From positions 1 to 64,000 of the forward strand of contig NZ_RCTF01000006.1 of assembly GCF_003667445.1 (NCBI RefSeq): a DNA stretch of 64,000 bases, in the 5' to 3' direction. This document shows positions 63,149-64,000 of the stretch, one piece after another (the first letter of the stretch is position 1; every line of letters begins with the position of its first letter). A program made the translations under genes and the position numbers. Source of the DNA: Xanthobacter tagetidis. Lineage in GTDB: Bacteria; Pseudomonadota; Alphaproteobacteria; Rhizobiales; Xanthobacteraceae. The notes beneath the pieces were generated by a model. It had not been told where the DNA came from and made no database searches. It worked only from the letters and a program-made list of their open reading frames with translations.

Positions 63149-63513
63149 GCAATGCCGATTTCGTCGAGAAGAACTACGAGCGCATCGCCACCGATCACGA
63201 TTACCGCGCCAAGCTCCTCGCCGACCCGGTCGGGGTGGTCTGCGCGGAGTTCGGCTACACGCCGGGCCCGGATTTCAGGATCGAGATCGTCGAGCAGGCG
63301 GACGACACCATCGTCATCATGGTTCCGCCGAAGCCCGAGGACGGGACGAATCTGGAGCAGGCGCTGACCGAGGTGACGGAGCGCGTCTTCGACCTGCTCT
63401 TTTCATCCGGCATCGGCGGCTTCTTCATTCCGGACGACAAGCAGAAATGGGTGGTGCGCGAGATGCGCCTGGCCGCGCAGAAGAAGACCGGCCTCGATAT
63501 CTCGCAATTGTAG
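63145..63513 (+). CDS. NHLP (nitrile hydratase leader-like) small protein 2
   Basis: A 122-residue protein, a second NHLP-type polypeptide coupled to the first by a GTGA overlap. Residues 7-60 (NYERIATDHDYRAKLLADPV, then GYTPGPDFRIEIVEQADDTIVIMVPPKP) fit the leader fold. After a helix (LEQALTEVTERVFDLLFSSG) comes GIGG at about 90-93, which could be a leader cleavage point, then a ~30-residue polar tail. No cysteine-rich or Ser/Thr-rich core is seen. Either a RiPP precursor with distant enzymes or a small accessory subunit is possible. Confidence 0.75.
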   Translation: MSNADFVEKNYERIATDHDYRAKLLADPVGVVCAEFGYTPGPDFRIEIVEQADDTIVIMVPPKPEDGTNLEQALTEVTERVFDLLFSSGIGGFFIPDDKQKWVVREMRLAAQKKTGLDISQL

Positions 63514-63568
63514 AACGACCCCGCGCCAAGATCTGGCGCGGCGACCTGAGACCCGGGGGAGAATGCAC

Positions 63569-64000
63569 ATGACGACCCAAGCCGGGAAGCCGGGCTTCTG
63601 GGACAATCTCATCGCGCCGAAGGGCGGCCTGTTCGGCCCGCAGCTCGCCGGCTGGACGCCGGGACCCGCCGCGAAGTCGGGGCTCGGCTGCCGCGTCCTC
63701 GCGGACCAGATGGTCGAGGTCGCTCCCTCCATCGCGCTCGCGGCCGATGTCTATGTGCCGAAGGCGCCGGGCCGCTATCCGGCGATCATCTGCTTCGCGG
63801 CCTATTCCAAGGAATTGCAGGCCGCCGGCGCGCCCGCCGGCAACAACGAGACCGGCAGTCCGCCGGTCTTCACCGACCGCGGCTATGCCCATGTCATCGT
63901 CACCCGCCGCGGCATGGGCCGCTCGGGCGGGGCGGATGCCGTCTATCTCAACGACACGGACGTGGAAGACCACGCCAAGGTCATCGCCTGGGCCGCCGCC
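63569..64000 (+). CDS. CocE/NonD-family hydrolase (partial, runs off window)
   Basis: The first 144 residues of an X-Pro dipeptidyl-peptidase (S15)-type alpha/beta hydrolase. VEVAPSIALAADVYVPKAPGRYPAIICFAAYSK is the family's N-terminal pattern, and FTDRGYAHVIVTRRGMGRSGG the region before the nucleophile. The catalytic Ser is expected just beyond the window end. It starts at ATG 63569 behind GGGGGAGA. It follows the NHLP pair by 55 bp in the same direction and may be in the same operon. The true end is not visible. Confidence 0.88.
   Translation, partial: MTTQAGKPGFWDNLIAPKGGLFGPQLAGWTPGPAAKSGLGCRVLADQMVEVAPSIALAADVYVPKAPGRYPAIICFAAYSKELQAAGAPAGNNETGSPPVFTDRGYAHVIVTRRGMGRSGGADAVYLNDTDVEDHAKVIAWAAA

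Noticed and set aside
62813..63513. Nitrile hydratase alpha subunits
   Set aside because: Too short, and the metal-binding CxLCSC motif is missing; only the leader-like part is present.

Overview
The window is about 68-70 percent GC chromosomal DNA with the gene style of an alphaproteobacterium of the order Hyphomicrobiales (Rhizobiales). The family Xanthobacteraceae (Azorhizobium, Xanthobacter or Ancylobacter type) is the best guess. The reasons are an uptake [NiFe]-hydrogenase locus in the order hupSLC ... hupDFGHJK-hypAB-hupR-hypCDE, a rubredoxin domain fused to HupJ, and two sigma-54 promoters. Genus is an inference. No rRNA, tRNA, CRISPR array or transposase was seen.

Layout. 1-470: four tandem copies of a ~132-bp unit carrying a palindrome. 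685-2126: a strikingly AT-rich two-gene cassette (unknown soluble protein plus four-helix membrane protein), probably horizontally acquired and possibly a defence module. 2295-6118: sigma-54 promoter, hupS-hupL-hupC and a terminator. 6126-18998: a block of non-hydrogenase genes: a membrane protein, an Fe-alcohol dehydrogenase and its GntR regulator, a CoA-transferase with an enoyl-CoA hydratase, a tripartite tricarboxylate transporter (TctB, TctA and a distant TctC), an amidohydrolase, a cupin, a DUF1330 protein, an epimerase and a LysR regulator. 19345-29209: a second sigma-54 promoter and the hydrogenase maturation and regulation operon hupD to hypE. The uptake hydrogenase locus is therefore split by about 13 kb. 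29220-29780: more copies of the left-end palindrome, in inverted orientation.

29785-45228: mostly housekeeping and small operons. These are two secreted proteins (one with a VHL-beta-like domain), a Tat-exported hydrolase, an SDR, a kinase plus class III aminotransferase pair of the phosphohydroxylysine/phosphoethanolamine lyase type, etfBA-hbd, rhomboid, cob(I)alamin adenosyltransferase, TspO, a host-attachment-family protein, guaA and a Tat-type alpha/beta hydrolase.

45266-64000: an accessory catabolic region. Leftward it carries padC, ubiD with an internally deleted ubiX relic, a LuxR regulator, a 1130-residue molybdopterin oxidoreductase fused to a flavin reductase and [2Fe-2S] domain, a polyamine/Fe-type ABC transporter, a tandem tautomerase, a pirin and a rubredoxin. 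Rightward it carries a GntR regulator, a Dld-type FAD 2-hydroxyacid dehydrogenase, a benzoylformate-decarboxylase-like ThDP enzyme, two small nitrile-hydratase-leader-like (NHLP) proteins and the start of a CocE/NonD hydrolase.

The most promising candidates for something new are the AT-rich two-gene cassette, the NHLP pair within a 2-hydroxyacid/2-oxoacid operon, and a four-site TTG(C/T)AT(A/G)CAA operator set that appears to tie the GntR/ADH, CoA-transferase and Tct genes into one regulon inside the split hydrogenase locus.
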